Source: Kolteria novifilia
GTDB lineage: Bacteria > Planctomycetota > Planctomycetia > Kolteriales > Kolteriaceae
Direction: 5' to 3'
DNA length: 64,000 nucleotides
Assembly: GCA_007748055.1 (NCBI GenBank)
Contig: CP036279.1
Span: forward strand, 3,906,001-3,970,000
Part shown: in pieces, positions 40,366-48,658 of the stretch
Layout: the number at the start of each line of letters is the position of its first letter
How positions within the stretch are numbered: the stretch's first letter is position 1
The notes under the pieces: model-generated
The model's input: only the letters and a program-made list of their open reading frames with translations
Told to the model about the DNA's origin: nothing
Database searches by the model: none
Position numbers and translations under genes: made by a program

Positions 40366-42639
40366 ATGGCCGACGACTTCGCCACGCTCGCCCTCGGCTT
40401 CATCGCTCGAGCTCAAAAGTTCCAGCGACAAGTCACCGGTGCGCGCGACCAGGTCCTCGGTTTCGGCGACGCCGTCGTCAGCACGCGCGACAAGATCGCC
40501 ACCCTGACAACTCGCGTCGCCCAGTTCTCCGCCGCAATCCTCGGAATTGGGGGCGCCGGCTCACTCGGCTTCGGACTCAAGCTCGCCGCCGACGCCGAGA
40601 CCGCCGAAGTCGCGTTCACGACGATGACCCAGTCAGGGGAACGAGCTCGCAAGCTGATCAGGGACTTGCAGACCTTCAGCGAGAGTACACCCTTCGAGTT
40701 CGGCGACATCCGCGGCGCGGCCAACACGCTGTTAGGTTTCCGAATGGAAGCGGAGAGAATCCCCGACACGCTGCGAAGAATCGGCGACATCGCTGCGGGG
40801 ACGAACCAACCGATCGGAGAACTTGCCTTGGTGTACGCAAAGGCAAAGAACGCCGGTCGCTTGATGATGGATGATGTGAATGAACTCTCCGCACGGGGCG
40901 TCCCGATCATTGCGGAGGTCGCGAAACAGTTCGGCATCGCGGAATCGGAGGTTCGCAAGTTTGTCGAACGGGGACAGGTAAGCTTCGCCAACCTAGAGGA
41001 GGCATTCCGCTCCCTCACGGCTGAGGGCGGCATGTTCGCCGGTATGACCGCCGCTCAATCGAAGACCCTCGCGGGGCTCTACTCGACACTACGCGACAAG
41101 GTCAAGGGGGTCCTGCGCGACATAGGCACGGCCCTCGTCACCGAGTTCAACTTGAAGGGCGTCCAAGAGGCGATCATCGCCTTCATCAAGGACACCAAGG
41201 GCGACTTCCTCATCGTCGTCCAGACCCTCGCCCGAGTCGCCGCGCAACTCCTCTCCGTGCTCACTCCCCTCGTCGTCGCCATGGCGAACCTGACCAAGTG
41301 GGTCCTCAAAAACCACATCGCCGTCACCGTCGCCATCGTCGCGGTGACCGCCTTCGTCGCCGCGCTCGTCGCCCTCAAGACCGTCGTCCTCTTTCTCGTG
41401 ACCCGGGCGGTCGTCGCCTTCGTCGCGCTCAAGATCGCCAGCGTCCTCAGCCAATCGGCCGCCGGCGCCTGGCTCTTGCACAAGGCTCTTCTCTTCCTCG
41501 CCCTCGGCTTCAAAAAGGCCGCGATCACCCAGGCCATCTTTTGGGCTCTCTCCGGACCCGCCGGTTGGGCCGTCCTCGCCGCCGCCGCCGGCGTCGCCGT
41601 CGCGGCCGTCTGGGGCGTCAGCAAGGCCTACGGCGCCGTCACCGACTCCGCCAAGGAGGCCAACAAGGAAGCGGCGGACCTCGCCAAAAACGCCGTCGCC
41701 GCTCCGCTCGAGGTCAAGCAACCACTCCGCGAGGACCAGCTCGAGGCGATCGACCGAGCCCGTCAGCTCTACGACTCCACCCGCACGCCCCTCGAGAAAT
41801 TCAACCAAGAGCTCGATGTCCTCGACTTCCTCCTCATCAGCGGGCGCGTCTCCCAAGAGACCTACAACCGACGCCTCGCCCAGATGCAGGACCAGCTCGA
41901 CAGCTCGCGCGGATCCCTCAAGGCCTTTACCAAGCAGCTCGAGCGAGACCTCGCAACCTTCGGCCAATCCGACCTCGATCGCCGCATTTTCGACGCCAAG
42001 GCCCTCGGCGCGGATCCCGAGGACATCGCCCGCGTCCGCCAGCTCGGCGCCGAACTCGACCGACTCAAGGAAGCCGCGGATCAACAGGCCGAGCTCCAAC
42101 GCTTCGCCGAGGGGATCCAGGACGCCCTCACGACGCCGCAAGAGGAGTTCGCCCAGCAAAGCGCCATGCTCGAGCAGGCCCTCACCGCCGGCCTGATCAC
42201 GCTCGACCAGTTCACCAAGGCGATGAACGACGCAGAAGAGGCCATGAAGGGACAACTCGGACTCGAAACGATGAAGGATCTCGAGAAGCAGGCCGAGCAA
42301 ATCAAGAGGTCCCTGCAGACGCCCGCCGATCGGCTCGCCGAAGAGCTCCAGCGCATCGACAAGCTTCGCCAACAAGGGATGCTCACCCAGGAGGAAGCCG
42401 CCAAGGCGGCCGCGAAGGCCCGCTCCAATACCGATCGCCCGGCGGGACCACTCTCCTACCTCGAGTCCGGAAGCGCTCGTTCGCTGACCATGCAGTTCCA
42501 ACGACAGTTTGGAAGGAACACCGTCGAGGAGCGGACCGAGAAGAACACCCGCAAAACCGCTGAGCAGATCGAGCAGACCAACAGGAAGCTCGACGAGGAG
42601 AGTCAACGTCAGCAACGGATGAAGGTGGCGAAGTTCTGA
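40366..42639 (+). CDS. Tape measure protein
   Basis: This 757-residue protein determines tail length. ALGFIARAQKFQRQVTGARD and the segment TFSESTPFEFGDIRGAANTL followed by LGFRMEAERIPDT are characteristic. So is ELALVYAKAKNAGRLMMDDV before NELSARGVPI. Hydrophobic helices occupy about residues 310-425. The C-terminal third is a long charged helical rod (RLAEELQRIDKLRQQGMLTQ). At about 1.5 angstrom per residue the tail would be near 110 nm. It overlaps the next gene by one base. Confidence 0.93.
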   Translation: MADDFATLALGFIARAQKFQRQVTGARDQVLGFGDAVVSTRDKIATLTTRVAQFSAAILGIGGAGSLGFGLKLAADAETAEVAFTTMTQSGERARKLIRDLQTFSESTPFEFGDIRGAANTLLGFRMEAERIPDTLRRIGDIAAGTNQPIGELALVYAKAKNAGRLMMDDVNELSARGVPIIAEVAKQFGIAESEVRKFVERGQVSFANLEEAFRSLTAEGGMFAGMTAAQSKTLAGLYSTLRDKVKGVLRDIGTALVTEFNLKGVQEAIIAFIKDTKGDFLIVVQTLARVAAQLLSVLTPLVVAMANLTKWVLKNHIAVTVAIVAVTAFVAALVALKTVVLFLVTRAVVAFVALKIASVLSQSAAGAWLLHKALLFLALGFKKAAITQAIFWALSGPAGWAVLAAAAGVAVAAVWGVSKAYGAVTDSAKEANKEAADLAKNAVAAPLEVKQPLREDQLEAIDRARQLYDSTRTPLEKFNQELDVLDFLLISGRVSQETYNRRLAQMQDQLDSSRGSLKAFTKQLERDLATFGQSDLDRRIFDAKALGADPEDIARVRQLGAELDRLKEAADQQAELQRFAEGIQDALTTPQEEFAQQSAMLEQALTAGLITLDQFTKAMNDAEEAMKGQLGLETMKDLEKQAEQIKRSLQTPADRLAEELQRIDKLRQQGMLTQEEAAKAAAKARSNTDRPAGPLSYLESGSARSLTMQFQRQFGRNTVEERTEKNTRKTAEQIEQTNRKLDEESQRQQRMKVAKF

Positions 42640-43478
42640 TGGCAGTGATCGCGGTCAATGAACAACGAGCCGAACGACGCGGCCGCGAAGGCGAGCAGGG
42701 CGAACGCGAGTACACGCGCGTCTATCTCGTCGAGTCCGACAATCCCGACGACCAAGAACCAGTCATCCTATCTGCGGAAGCGCTCCCCAAACGCGGCGAC
42801 CTCTTCGCCCCCGACCCCGCCGCGATCTGCAAAACGCGGCTCGCCCAGCCTCATGGAGACGAGGCGACCACCGAACTTTGGCGCGTCACCATTCAGTTCG
42901 CAACCGCGACAGGCGACGAGCAAGACAATCCCCTCGAGCGACCCGCCGACATCTCGTGGGACATGGCTCAATTCCGCGAGGACGTTCGGGTCGACGAGGA
43001 TGGGATCCCGATCCGATCGTCCGCTGGTCAACCCTACGACCCCGCTCCCCAACGGGACCAATCGCGACCGACGCTTCGCATCGTCCGCAACGAGGCCTCC
43101 TACTCCGCGTCGCTCCCCGTCGAGTTCTCCGACAGCGTCAACAGCGACTACTTCTTTGGAGCCGCCCCTGGTGTGGCCAAGTGCGCCAAGATCGCCGGCC
43201 GCCGTGCGACCGAAGGAGAGCTGACCTATTGGGTCGTGACCTACGAGTTCCACTTCAAACACGACGGCTGGCCTCTGCGACTTGAAGACCAGGGGACCTA
43301 CGAACTCAAGGACGGCAAACCCAAGCAAATCAAGGACACCGACGGCATCCCGATCACCGAACCGGAGTTCCTAGACGGCAACGGCAACAAACTGCCCGCC
43401 GAAGACCCACCAGTCGTTGGCGAGTTCCGCATCTATCGGAGCCGCGCCTTCGCCGTCCTTAACCTCAACAACCTCTAA
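42639..43478 (+). CDS. Unknown tail-region protein
   Basis: This is a 279-residue beta-rich protein (YTRVYLVESDNPDDQEPVIL, TLRIVRNEASYSASLPVEFS, GELTYWVVTYEFHFKHDGW). It directly follows the tape measure, where distal tail or baseplate hub proteins are encoded. No enzyme motif is seen. Confidence 0.55.
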   Translation: MAVIAVNEQRAERRGREGEQGEREYTRVYLVESDNPDDQEPVILSAEALPKRGDLFAPDPAAICKTRLAQPHGDEATTELWRVTIQFATATGDEQDNPLERPADISWDMAQFREDVRVDEDGIPIRSSAGQPYDPAPQRDQSRPTLRIVRNEASYSASLPVEFSDSVNSDYFFGAAPGVAKCAKIAGRRATEGELTYWVVTYEFHFKHDGWPLRLEDQGTYELKDGKPKQIKDTDGIPITEPEFLDGNGNKLPAEDPPVVGEFRIYRSRAFAVLNLNNL

Positions 43479-43492
43479 CGGAGACTTCCGCC

Positions 43493-44005
43493 ATGGCTGT
43501 CGCATCCACCCACCAAGGCGACCTGCACGTCGTCGGAAAACTCTCCTGCACGACGTTCGACGCGCCCACCAACTCGATCACGAATGACGACGTCAGCGAT
43601 ACGACCAAAATCGACGCCACCAAGCTGGTCCACGAACTGAACCTTCAGCTCACCCAAGCCGACGGAAGCGACGTCGCCAGCGAAACCCGCCTCGTTCATC
43701 TCTGCTCGGCGGACGCCACGATCGTCGCCGTCGAAGCCGTCGTCACCACCGCGCCGACCGACGACTACAACCTGTCGATCGACGTCGAGGCCGGCAACCA
43801 ATCGACCCCGTTCGCCACCGTTCTTTCGGCACCCCTCGCGATCGACAGCGCCGTCGCCGCCCGTGAGGTCGTCGGCGGAACGATCTCGTCCGCGTCCCTC
43901 GCCGACAATGACTCGCTCCGGATCGCCGTCACCGCCGCCGGAAGTTCCGGCACCCAGGCCCAGGGGCTCCTCGTCCGCGTCAAGCTTCGCGAGAACGCGA
44001 CATGA
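43493..44005 (+). CDS. Unknown tail-region structural protein
   Basis: This is a 170-residue protein. GDLHVVGKLSCTTFDAPTNS followed by ITNDDVSDTTKIDATKL gives it the look of a short fibre shaft, then a beta-sandwich (ADATIVAVEAVVTTAPTDDY). The stop overlaps the next ATG. It is probably a minor tail or fibre component. Confidence 0.55.
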   Translation: MAVASTHQGDLHVVGKLSCTTFDAPTNSITNDDVSDTTKIDATKLVHELNLQLTQADGSDVASETRLVHLCSADATIVAVEAVVTTAPTDDYNLSIDVEAGNQSTPFATVLSAPLAIDSAVAAREVVGGTISSASLADNDSLRIAVTAAGSSGTQAQGLLVRVKLRENAT

Positions 44006-44562
44006 ACGACGTCTACGGGTTCGATGAAGAAGGAGTCCAGCGGATCGTTGCCGCCGTCCGCCGCCTCGAGGCCCTCTATCAGGACCTCGACCGCAAGTCC
44101 GGTCGCCGGCGAAAAAACGTCCCCTGGCAATACAACCACTTCGAACTCATCGATCCGCTCGGTGATCAATCGGGACAAGCTTCCTGGCTCGAGTTCGACG
44201 GCGCCAACTATGTCGACCGTGACCCCGTCGAAGAGAAAGAGATCCACGTCGACTACCTCAAGGGCTACTTCTTTCCCGGCGAACACATCCTCGCCTGGCA
44301 CGACGGTGCCGCCGACAAGTGGCAAGCGAGCGGACCCGGTCACCACTCGGTTCGCGCCACGCTCACCGAGACGCTCACCTACAACTCGACCGCTGCGGCA
44401 ACCGTCGTCGGCATCGCCGGTGATCCGGAAATCACCGTCGTCGATAAGGCGCTCAGCGCGGGACAGTCGATCGCTTCCGGAAAGACGATCACCGCCGACT
44501 GGATCGATGCGGTGAACCAGTGGCATCTACTTGTCGTTCGCTGCGAGGACGTGACGGGCTAA
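44002..44562 (+). CDS. Unknown tail-region protein
   Basis: This is a 186-residue protein. The N-terminal helix (GVQRIVAAVRRLEALYQDLD) could trimerise. The rest is beta-rich (IHVDYLKGYFFPGEHILAWH). It overlaps both neighbours by a few bases, so it belongs to the same translational block. No family is recognised. Confidence 0.5.
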   Translation: MNDVYGFDEEGVQRIVAAVRRLEALYQDLDRKSGRRRKNVPWQYNHFELIDPLGDQSGQASWLEFDGANYVDRDPVEEKEIHVDYLKGYFFPGEHILAWHDGAADKWQASGPGHHSVRATLTETLTYNSTAAATVVGIAGDPEITVVDKALSAGQSIASGKTITADWIDAVNQWHLLVVRCEDVTG

Positions 44563-45209
44563 TGGCTGGCGTTGGACCTGGACCCTGTTGTTGCGACTTC
44601 GAACCGCCAACGTACAGTTGTTGCGGTGTCGACATCGAGTTGCCCGGCACGATAGTCATGACGACCTGGGGAGACGGCTTCGTCGACTGCGGAGGTATCC
44701 CCACCGAGGAGCGACTGTGCTTCCCGGAAGATGGCCCCTACACCTGGCCCCTCCGCGTCCAACTCTATGAATCCGGCACCCCGATCTACGGGGCCAACGC
44801 GAACATGGTGAAGTTCTCCGGGGGCTGGTACGCGCTCGATAACCCCAAGTGTGGTGGCGGGTCCTACCCGAACTTCGGTGTTCCCGCCGAGGAGAGGAAG
44901 CTCCTTATTCCAGGGGTGAAGCCCCTGTGTAATGCGGTTCAAGGGAAGATCTTCTTCACCTACACCAACAACGGCGAAACCATCGCCGAGACGTCTGGCG
45001 AATGCCCGGACCTCATTATGCCCTCGGGAACCTTCCGGGGAGAGCGGTTCCAGTTCGCCGTAACCATTGGACGTAGGATCACGATCAGCCCGCCGGACGG
45101 GGATCCCTACCAGGTCGAGTGTGTAGAACATTGTGGGTTTCCGCCCGAAACGGAATGCGGCGGCGGGACAGGGGGCGCAAGCTTTGATGTCGAATTCACG
45201 TTCCCGTAA
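44562..45209 (+). CDS. Unknown Cys-rich tail-region protein
   Basis: This is a 215-residue protein from ATG 44562, which overlaps the previous stop (TAATG). The N-terminus is strikingly Cys-rich (GPGPCCCDFEPPTYSCCGVD), and more Cys follow (DCGGIP, NPKCGGGSYP, VECVEHCGFP). It may bind metal or be disulfide-linked at the tail tip. The function is unknown. Confidence 0.5.
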   Translation: MAGVGPGPCCCDFEPPTYSCCGVDIELPGTIVMTTWGDGFVDCGGIPTEERLCFPEDGPYTWPLRVQLYESGTPIYGANANMVKFSGGWYALDNPKCGGGSYPNFGVPAEERKLLIPGVKPLCNAVQGKIFFTYTNNGETIAETSGECPDLIMPSGTFRGERFQFAVTIGRRITISPPDGDPYQVECVEHCGFPPETECGGGTGGASFDVEFTFP

Positions 45210-45645
45210 GTGCCCGCGGCGATCGCCGCGACCCAAGAACCTTCTCGCGTGCGACCTACTACCGGGGCTCGAACTTCTCCCGATGTCGCGAACCAACGCC
45301 ACCTGCAACCAGTGCGTTGAGCACTGGAAGGATGGCAAGCCGCCGACCTCGAACCGTGATACCCCCATCCTCGCGCTGCTCGCGACTGGATCCCTGGAAG
45401 GCACCGACCATCACTACGGCGACCTCCAGGGGCTCAGCGACGCACCCGCCAAGGGAAAATGCTTCCATCTCGGAAGACGCGTTGAGGAACCGACCTGCAA
45501 CTGCCCGCGAAAGCACTGGCACCAGTGCACCTACGCCGAGCCGGCGACGACACAAGCCACGGTGAGAACCATCGAAGGCAAGCAGCTATGGGCAGTCCAG
45601 CCCATCGGCTGCGATCGGTGTGAGCAGTGGGAAGCGGACGAGTGA
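45187..45645 (+). CDS. Unknown Cys/His-rich phage protein
   Basis: This is a 152-residue protein from ATG 45187; an alternative ATG is 45283, which would drop a basic leader. Cys and His clusters (ATCNQCVEHWKDG, EEPTCNCPRKHWHQCTY, IGCDRCEQWE) suggest several zinc sites. It is the last rightward gene of the late operon. The role is unknown. Confidence 0.5.
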   Translation: MSNSRSRKCPRRSPRPKNLLACDLLPGLELLPMSRTNATCNQCVEHWKDGKPPTSNRDTPILALLATGSLEGTDHHYGDLQGLSDAPAKGKCFHLGRRVEEPTCNCPRKHWHQCTYAEPATTQATVRTIEGKQLWAVQPIGCDRCEQWEADE

Positions 45646-45708
45646 CGCCACCTACTTCGTCGGGGCAATGCGAAGCATTCGGACTCGTGTCCCCGCGCCC
45701 ATGAGCCG

Positions 45709-46545
45709 CTAGTCGGCACGACTCTTTTTCATGTCTTCGACCCATTTGTAGTCCTCCGGCGACAACTCATGTGGAGGTTCGACCATCTTCGAGCGTTTAA
45801 CGGACACGACAAGCCCCTTGCTTTTCATGATTGACTCACACAAGCTCTTGAGAGGATCAAACGTTCTCGGGCCAACAACGACTCGCCTAATCAGCTTTGA
45901 TACATCGCACTCGACCGACAGTCCCTCGCCGTTGATTTGGGAACTTTCTTCTCCATGGATCTGAGTGCTGAAGTCACTCGCCGACGAATCGACATCTTTG
46001 CGACAGGTATCGTCCGAATGACAATCCGGCCAGGCGATCACGCGATACTCTTTCTCGTGCTCGTAACTCTTTCGTTTGCGGAGAATCCAATCGAGCTCCC
46101 CTCGGTCGAAAAACGGTTTGTTGTGGGTGGCAAAGTCACAGTAGTTGACGCGTCCTCCATTCAAGCGATACTTTGAATCCTCGAGCGAAGTGATCAAGCG
46201 GCCCACAGTCGTCTCGATCGCAACCCCCACCGATCCCGAGTAGCGTCTCCACATCGCCTCTGACTCATCACTGCCGAGATACCAGCAACTCACACCGGCA
46301 GCCGTCTTCGCAGAGTCGCTTGTCTGCTTGAGGTCGTCGGGAGATAGCTCCATCGCGAGGGCGATTTTGACCTCTTCTTTCGTGAAAGCCCCTTCGTACG
46401 GATCGACTTTGGCAAGAGTCTTCAGCGTCGGAAAGAATAGGTGTTGATTGAGAACCAGATCGACGAACTTCGCGAAGTCCATGTATCGCCACAGCGGGGA
46501 CTCCGTATCAACCTGTCCAAGTCCCTCGACAACTTCCCAAGGCAT
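45709..46545 (-). CDS. DUF2971 domain protein (accessory gene)
   Basis: This is a 278-residue protein. The start ATG 46545 has GGAGGG six bases upstream; a longer frame to 46617 lacks such a site. It matches DUF2971: PLWRYMDFAKFVDLVLNQHL, LFFPTLKTLAKVDPYEGAFT, VSCWYLGSDESEAMWRRYSG followed by SVGVAIET, and LRKRKSYEHEKEYRVIAWPD. DUF2971 proteins are common in defence islands and prophages, but their activity is not established. It reads against the late genes and is less GC-rich than they are, as expected of a cargo gene. Confidence 0.75.
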   Translation of the reverse strand: MPWEVVEGLGQVDTESPLWRYMDFAKFVDLVLNQHLFFPTLKTLAKVDPYEGAFTKEEVKIALAMELSPDDLKQTSDSAKTAAGVSCWYLGSDESEAMWRRYSGSVGVAIETTVGRLITSLEDSKYRLNGGRVNYCDFATHNKPFFDRGELDWILRKRKSYEHEKEYRVIAWPDCHSDDTCRKDVDSSASDFSTQIHGEESSQINGEGLSVECDVSKLIRRVVVGPRTFDPLKSLCESIMKSKGLVVSVKRSKMVEPPHELSPEDYKWVEDMKKSRAD

Positions 46546-46638
46546 GAGTTTCCCTCCACGCAAGCCAGGACAGTCCGCGTTTGATCTGAATCGAAGCCGG
46601 TCGCGTTTGACTCTCAATCGCGCGACTCTCGAACATGA

Positions 46639-46956
46639 CTATGACTCGATCCAGTACGTGATGACGCCCAGGAGAGCCAGGAGAAGCGTGAAGACAACCA
46701 GCAAGACCACGCCGCCGAGACAGCTCTCCATCTCAGGACGTTTTGGTCGACCACCCATTGCATCGGAGACGGCCGCGACAAACATCAGCATCTTGTCGAC
46801 ATCGATTGGTTCCTGATCGCTCTCCTCTTCCACAGTTTCGAAGTCCGCAGGAGCATCGAAGAGAAGTCGGCACGATGGACACCGGACTCGTTTGCCCGGA
46901 ATCGCCCTTCCCTGATGGCCACATTCCGGACAGGTGATGGGAATTCGATCAGTCAC
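46639..46956 (-). CDS. Zinc-ribbon membrane protein
   Basis: This is a 105-residue protein with an N-terminal ribbon (CPECGHQGRAIPGKRVRCPSC) and a C-terminal membrane helix (LGGVVLLVVFTLLLALLGVI). It is clearly related to the protein at 11,417-11,716, sharing the G-x-A/S-x-PGKR-x-RCP-x-C core. Between ribbon and helix is an acidic linker and a helix (DVDKMLMFVAAVSDAMGG). The function is unknown. Confidence 0.6.
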   Translation of the reverse strand: MTDRIPITCPECGHQGRAIPGKRVRCPSCRLLFDAPADFETVEEESDQEPIDVDKMLMFVAAVSDAMGGRPKRPEMESCLGGVVLLVVFTLLLALLGVITYWIES

Positions 46957-47060
46957 GTCGGAAGGGTCTCACTTCATGTCATGCCAAAGCCAGTCCCAAT
47001 CGGGCGGGCGGAACGCCCCGTGGTGAAACGAATTCTAATCGAAGCGAGTCGTGATCTCGA

Positions 47061-47076
47061 CTAGGGAAAACCCTAG
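47061..47076. promoter_or_regulatory. Perfect palindrome, possible operator
   Basis: CTAGGGAAAACCCTAG is a 16-base perfect palindrome 105 bases upstream of the zinc-ribbon gene and downstream of the LexA-type gene. It could bind one of the prophage regulators. Confidence 0.35.
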
Positions 47077-47172
47077 CGCAAGCCGAAGTCGTTCGGTCAT
47101 TTGCGGGGATAAGGGCGGGGTTGGTTAGGGATTTCCCCAATGACACCAGCCCGATGGGCGGCAAGATGGGAA

Positions 47173-47232
47173 GCAGAGCCGAGTCGTTGCTCGGTGGCCA
47201 TTCCCGCGGTCCTGGCGGCGGCTCGGCTCTGC
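47173..47232 (-). terminator. Possible hairpin after the LexA-type gene
   Basis: GCAGAGCCGAG (47173-47183) and CTCGGCTCTGC (47222-47232) form a perfect 11-bp inverted repeat with a 38-base loop. It starts 7 bases beyond the stop of the leftward HTH gene. No clear T-run follows in the leftward direction. Confidence 0.4.
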
Positions 47233-47239
47233 TATTGAA

Positions 47240-47500
47240 CTAGGCTGCATCCTCCGCCACGAACAGCATCCGCGCCAACCCAGGCACTCGCAAGATCCAG
47301 CCCTTCTTTTCGATGCGATCGAGATGGCCGGCAACGGTCGATTGCTGAAGCATCACGCCGTCGGCGATCTCCCGTTGGGTCGGCGCGACGCCTTGGTCGC
47401 GGTAGTGGCGTTGGATGAATTCCACGATCTGACGCTGTCGCGCCGTTAGAGTCCGGCGGACAATTCGGGGAGGCGAAGGTTGCTCGCGGGGGCGGGACAT
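47240..47500 (-). CDS. LexA-type winged-helix regulator (DNA-binding domain only)
   Basis: This is an 86-residue protein. LTARQRQIVEFIQRHYRDQG, then VAPTQREIADGVMLQQSTVA and GHLDRIEKKGWI, matches the LexA DNA-binding domain. There is no peptidase domain, so it cannot self-cleave. It is the gene nearest attR and may regulate the accessory genes or excision. Confidence 0.75.
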   Translation of the reverse strand: MSRPREQPSPPRIVRRTLTARQRQIVEFIQRHYRDQGVAPTQREIADGVMLQQSTVAGHLDRIEKKGWILRVPGLARMLFVAEDAA

Positions 47501-47690
47501 CGGCCCGTCTCCGTGTGCGGGAAGTGAAAAAACAACACGGAATCATTGTCGCAGGCTTGGCACTCGAAACCAAGATCGACCGCCGTCGTCACAATACCCC
47601 CCCTATCAAAAACCTGACGGCGCGCACGCGTAGCTGCATCGCGATTGACCGGCCAACCCTCCCAGGGATTTGATCCCCCCTCCCCCTCTG

Positions 47691-47741
47691 ACTGGACTGT
47701 CGATCCAGAGGTTGCGGGTTCGAGTCCCGTCATCCTCGCTT
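47691..47741 (+). repeat. attR, 51-bp core repeat (tRNA-Asp 3' fragment)
   Basis: Identical to 10,016-10,066. The bases before it (CCCCCTCTG) do not match the tRNA 5' half, so no functional tRNA is encoded here. It marks the right junction with the host chromosome. Confidence 0.93.
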
Positions 47742-48057
47742 TTGCAAGTTTTCTGCCCAAACGCTGTGACCCGCCGGGCACTTGCTTACCAACTTCACTT
47801 CTGTCGTTCATGATGGCCAAGTCGGGGCCAGTTACCTCTTTTCAGAAGCCCCCACGTCATCTCCTCGCTGATGATGGCCCCTCCCGGACGTCGATCGCCA
47901 ACGCGAGTGGTCACCCAACCTCGCCACTCAATCGCGACCAGGTCAATTGGTGACATTCTCGGGATCCAATGACCCGTGGCCAGCATCCGCTGACGCCAGG
48001 CCGTCACCTAGCGTCCGAACTGATTCATTTGGGACAACGAGGGAACCCGTGAGGCCA
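47742..48057. other. Host intergenic region after attR
   Basis: These 316 bases beyond the prophage junction have no supported gene. Before integration they would have followed the tRNA-Asp gene. Confidence 0.35.
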
Positions 48058-48495
48058 CTACGAGGAGAGCTTGAAGTCGAACGTCTGACTTGATTGGTCG
48101 GGAGAGACTTCGGCATTCAGGCCGGAAGAATCGATGGTGAAGTACTTCTCGGGAATGAGCGGAACTCCCTCCTGCTCCATCGTGGGTTCCCGCTGCCAGG
48201 CTTGAATCGAGACCTTGAACCGCCCTGGCACGACGCCGTGGGCGTTTTGAAACGTCATCAAGCTGTAGGAACCGTCGGGCTGGATGTGTCCAACCGCGTT
48301 GAGATTTGGCTCGACATCCGGCTCTGGAAAGAAGGTGATCACCCCGACGGGGACCGGTTTGCCGTCGATCGTGATCATTCCGGTGACCTTCACGGTCTTG
48401 GGCAAGTCGCCTCCGCTGCCACATCCCGAGCCCAGCACCACGCACAGCCCCACGAAGCATGTCAGCGCTACTCGCCAACGAATTCGTCCGATCAT
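48058..48495 (-). CDS. Lipoprotein with a carboxypeptidase-regulatory-like fold
   Basis: This is a 145-residue lipoprotein. The signal ends in a lipobox, LGSGC at about residues 21-25. The mature part (KVTGMITIDGKPVPVGVITF, FFPEP, HGVVPGRFKVSIQAW, PLIPEKYF) is a beta-sandwich typical of planctomycete surface lipoproteins. These proteins usually sit beside DUF1559 genes, as here. A paralogue lies at 54,383. Its role is unknown. Confidence 0.75.
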   Translation of the reverse strand: MIGRIRWRVALTCFVGLCVVLGSGCGSGGDLPKTVKVTGMITIDGKPVPVGVITFFPEPDVEPNLNAVGHIQPDGSYSLMTFQNAHGVVPGRFKVSIQAWQREPTMEQEGVPLIPEKYFTIDSSGLNAEVSPDQSSQTFDFKLSS

Positions 48496-48658
48496 GTTCT
48501 AACTCCTTTCTCGGAAGCTTGATCTCCGAGGAGGCCCAACGTTCCGTCGTTCCGCATCGCCATAGGCATGGACGGGTACCTCGAGTTCAAGGAGCCAAGC
48601 GAGTTTCTCGCGGAGCCTCCTGCGTGGAGCCAGTCCTGACGAGGCCGACCTTCGACGA

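Larger units (their letters stand above)
10016..47741. mobile_element. Siphovirus-type prophage integrated in tRNA-Asp
   Basis: The element is about 37.7 kb between its 51-bp att repeats. It carries regulators, two tyrosine recombinases, a putative origin, a complete HK97-type packaging, head and tail set, and accessory genes at the right end. Nearly all genes read rightward; only the last three read leftward. No inactivating lesion is obvious in the structural genes, so it may be inducible, although no classical lysozyme or amidase is recognised. Palindromic repeats fill many intergenic gaps. Confidence 0.93.

Noticed and set aside
41089-42615. Minus-strand frame of 508 codons opposite the tape measure gene
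   Set aside because: It is a shadow of the tape measure coding sequence with no motif of its own.
47173-47232. Inverted repeat considered as part of an excision site
   Set aside because: It lies 460 bases inside attR and abuts a gene end, so a transcription role is simpler.
47446-47820. Minus-strand frame with the same TGLEPATSGSTVQ string
   Set aside because: It is the antisense of the tRNA fragment in attR, not a gene.
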